A DNA stretch of 64,000 bases from Prorocentrum cordatum (Eukaryota; Sar; Dinophyceae; Prorocentrales; Prorocentraceae), in assembly GCA_963575745.1 (NCBI GenBank), contig CAUYUJ010014562.1:281417-345416 (forward strand), read 5' to 3'. The position numbers and the translations under genes are program-made. This document shows positions 62,027-64,000 of this stretch, in pieces. Within the stretch, counting starts at the first letter, position 1; every line of letters begins with the position of its first letter. The notes beneath the pieces were generated by a model. It was not told the origin of the DNA. It saw nothing but the letters and a program-made list of their open reading frames with translations, and ran no database searches.

Positions 62027-62100
62027 GCCGAAGAGCGTCCGAACACCGCCCGTCTCGATTCTTGCTGTGCCGCCCGGATTTGCCTAGGCTTCCCAGGTGG

Positions 62101-62276
62101 GGTCGGAGGAGATGGGGTCGGAGGATCGTGCCGCATGACCGATGCATCGGCGATGCGTTTCGATGTGGAGACCGATGTCCTCCATGCCGACCTCGCCCAT
62201 GCATCGCCGGCGTCGCCGATGCATCGCCGATGCATCGGCGATGTGGCGCGATCCTCCGACACCATCTACTCCGACC
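62101..62276. repeat. Long hairpin with 56-bp arms, about 89% matched
   Basis: The left arm begins GGTCGGAGGAGATGGGGTCG and ends CCGATGCATCGGCGATGC. The reverse-complemented right arm begins GGTCGGAGTAGATGGTGTCG and ends identically. Six mismatches in 56; the loop is about 64 bases and holds further GATGCATCGCC palindromes. Non-coding. Confidence 0.85.
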
Positions 62277-62296
62277 CCATCTGTCAGAAAGACAGC

Positions 62297-62419
62297 TATC
62301 GGGTTGTGAGGATGGGGTTGGGAGAGATGACCAGATCATCCTCAGTATCGTGTATGTCGAGTGTGCTTATTACACAGTCTTGCCCTGTATCCTCCCAACC
62401 CCAATCTCCCAACCCGATA
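62297..62419. repeat. Hairpin with about 28-bp arms
   Basis: Left arm TATCGGGTTGTGAGGATGGG then GTTGGGAG; right arm, reverse-complemented, TATCGGGTTGGGAGATTGGG then GTTGGGAG. It lies about 20 bases after the preceding hairpin. Confidence 0.8.
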
Positions 62420-62452
62420 AGATTGCCTTTCTGGATCTGGGAGGTCTCGAAT

Positions 62453-62640
62453 CCCAATCCCCGACGTCATGATTTTTTCATGACGTCGACTCCCAGAGGT
62501 TTCGACCTATTCTCCAGGACCGGTTTCTCATCCCGAGTCGTTTTTTGGACGGTCCCGAGACTCGGGCAGGACCCCCAGAGGCCGAAAATTGAGAAAAATT
62601 TTCCGCCGTGATTTTGTTTCATTACTCGAGGGGGTCTGGG
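62453..62640 (+). mobile_element. MITE-like family A, full-length copy with AAT flanks
   Basis: Starts CCCAATCCCCGACGTCATGA and ends CTCGAGGGGGTCTGGG. AAT occurs immediately on both sides (62450-62452 and 62641-62643), a possible 3-base target duplication. Contains CATGATTTTTTCATGACGTCG. Confidence 0.88.
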
Positions 62641-62774
62641 AATCTGAGAGGATCGGCCACGCGACGCGCCAGGGCGACGGGCTGGTCTGGTGGGGCGGCG
62701 GCGGCACCTTCTTCTTCGACCCGGGGGAGCTGGCCGCGCGGCCGGGCGAGGCGCCGCCGCCGCCCGGCCGCGAC

Positions 62775-63255
62775 TTCTCCCCCCTCCTCCTCCCCCTCCT
62801 CCTCCTCCTCCCCCTCCTCCTCCTCCTCCTCCTCCTCCTCCTCCTCCTCCCTCTCCTCTTCCTCCCCCTCCTCCTCCTCCTCCTCCTCCTCCTCCTTCTC
62901 CCCCTCCTCCTCATCCTCCTCCTCCCCCTCTTCCTCCTCCTCCTCCGCCGCCTCCTCATCCTCCTTCCTCCTCCTCCTCCTCTCCTCCCCATTCTCCTCC
63001 CTCTCCTCCGCTCACTCCTCCTCCTCCTCTTCCTCCCTCCTTCCCTCCTCCTCCTCCTCCTCCTCCTCCTCCTCTCCTCCTCCCTCTCCCCCTCCTCCTC
63101 CTCTCTCCTCCTCCTCCCTCTCCTCCTCCTCCGCCTCCTCCTCCTCTCTCTTCTCCTCCTCCTCCTCCGCCTCCCCATTCTCCTCCTCCTCCTCCTCCCC
63201 CTCACGTCCTCCTCCTCCTCCTCCTCCTCCTCCGCCTCCTCCGTCGCCGCCGCCG
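62775..63255. repeat. (TCC)n array, about 0.48 kb
   Basis: TCC/CTCC with many interruptions. Ends CCGTCGCCGCCGCCGTCG. Confidence 0.95.
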
Positions 63256-63299
63256 CCGTCGTTAGGAGACTGTTTGCGAGAATCGGAATTACCTGACTC

Positions 63300-63485
63300 T
63301 CCAGACCCCCTCAAGCAACGATAAAAAATCACGACGGAAGGTTTTCTCTATTTTCGGCCTCTGGGGGTCCTGCCGGGGCCTCGGGACCGTCAAAAACGAT
63401 TCGGGATGAGAAACCGGTCCTGCGGAATAGGTCGAAACCTCAGGGGGTCGACGTCATGGCGAAACCATGACGTCGGGGGTCCGGG
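63300..63485 (-). mobile_element. MITE-like family A, full-length copy, reverse
   Basis: Starts TCCAGACCCCCTCAAGCAAC and ends GACGTCGGGGGTCCGGG. Preceded by GGAGACTGTTTGCGAGAATC, as at 61058. Confidence 0.88.
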
Positions 63486-63752
63486 TCCCCCGCGCCCGCC
63501 CTCCCCCCCCCCCCCCCCGGATAACCTCACTTTGTCGGCTGCGTAGGTCCGAAGGGGATTGGTGTGCCGCGCGACCAGGTGTGGGGGTTGCCCGGCACGA
63601 CGAGGTTACGTGATCGGCCGACACCTCCCCCCCCCATCCGGATAACCGGGGCTGTCGCCGAGCAGCGTAAACGACCTTCAGCGACGCTGCCGTCGCCGTC
63701 GCCGTCGTCGTCTTCGCCCCGAAGAAGAAAGAGAAGCAGCAACACGTAAATT

Positions 63753-63887
63753 TTCGGAGGTCCGCACCGATTTCTTGGATTGGCGCTGGACCCATGGTCC
63801 TGGCGCGCGTAGCGCGAGGGGGCGGCGCCCGAGGTGCCGCCAGGTGGGGTCCTGCACCGGTCCAGGGAATCCGCGCGGTCCTCCGAA
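63753..63887. mobile_element. Foldback element, family G, copy 3 (clearest)
   Basis: The left arm reads TTCGGAGGTCCGCACCGATT, then TTGGATTGGCGCTGGACCC. The right arm, reverse-complemented, reads TTCGGAGGACCGCGCGGATT, then CTGGACCGGTGCAGGACCC. The arms are about 45-50 bp. The flank TTTGTGCAGTT resembles that of copy 2. Confidence 0.75.
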
Positions 63888-64000
63888 GGTGGTCGTGTTT
63901 GTGCAGTTATGCCTTCCTCCGTCGTCGTCGTGGTCGTCGCTGTCGCCCTCCGCCTCTTCCTCCTCCACCTCCTGCTCTCGGTCCTCATCATCCTGTTCCC

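Overview
The window looks like nuclear DNA of a dinoflagellate. The evidence is a broken array of peridinin/chlorophyll a-c light-harvesting (LHC) domains joined head to tail in the way dinoflagellate polyproteins are built, dinoflagellate-style Ty1/copia elements with overlapping or shifted frames, the 3' end of the dinoflagellate spliced leader (TTTTGGCTCAAG) inside copia LTRs, high GC, and a very large share of simple and tandem repeats. The species cannot be named from the sequence. No rRNA, tRNA, SL-RNA gene, CRISPR array or bacterial operon is visible, and no clearly intact host gene is present. Most of the 64 kb is transposon, foldback or satellite DNA.

Layout. 1-4.9 kb: a decayed Ty1/copia element cut by the window edge (zinc-finger remnant, integrase, reverse transcriptase, RNase H, 3' flank with an SL-like motif). 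5-11.9 kb: gene-poor minisatellites, short tandem duplications and two foldback elements. 11.9-16.2 kb: a composite segmental duplication of about 2.13 kb carrying seven copies of a strong hairpin. 16.5-27.8 kb: a 101-bp satellite split by a 9.58-kb Ty1/copia element with both LTRs, a primer-binding site and a short target-site duplication. The internal region encodes gag, a CCHC knuckle, a damaged protease, a DNA-methyltransferase-like domain, integrase and RT-RNase H. 27.8-29.6 kb: nothing recognised. 29.6-31.8 kb: the LHC relic, running into a histidine/aspartate-coding repeat and an anonymous open frame. 31.8-36.5 kb: anonymous sequence with tandem repeats and a T23/A49 tract. 36.5-40.2 kb: a frameshifted zinc-finger gene, an ASCH-like open frame and a 153-bp tandem repeat. 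40.8-42.3 kb: a multiply frameshifted reverse-transcriptase pseudogene. 42.6-57 kb: microsatellites, two unrelated 73-bp satellites and several families of short inverted-repeat elements. 57.9-60.4 kb: a 5'-truncated non-LTR retrotransposon with an open RT-tail plus RNase H frame, embedded between (TCC)n tracts. 60.4-64 kb: (TCC)n arrays, duplicated modules and more foldbacks.

The strongest observations are (i) SL-exon sequence fixed in LTRs of two different copia elements, (ii) a methyltransferase-like domain inside the copia polyprotein, (iii) several MITE-like families (TIR cores CCCAGACCCCC, GTCGGGCCTGTCCC and GCTCCAAATCCC) crowding the right half, one with TAA target duplications, and (iv) long foldbacks whose arms are up to about 89% identical. 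Frameshifts, including one at a run of seven C, are common in every retroelement. Some may be sequencing or assembly indels rather than biological decay.
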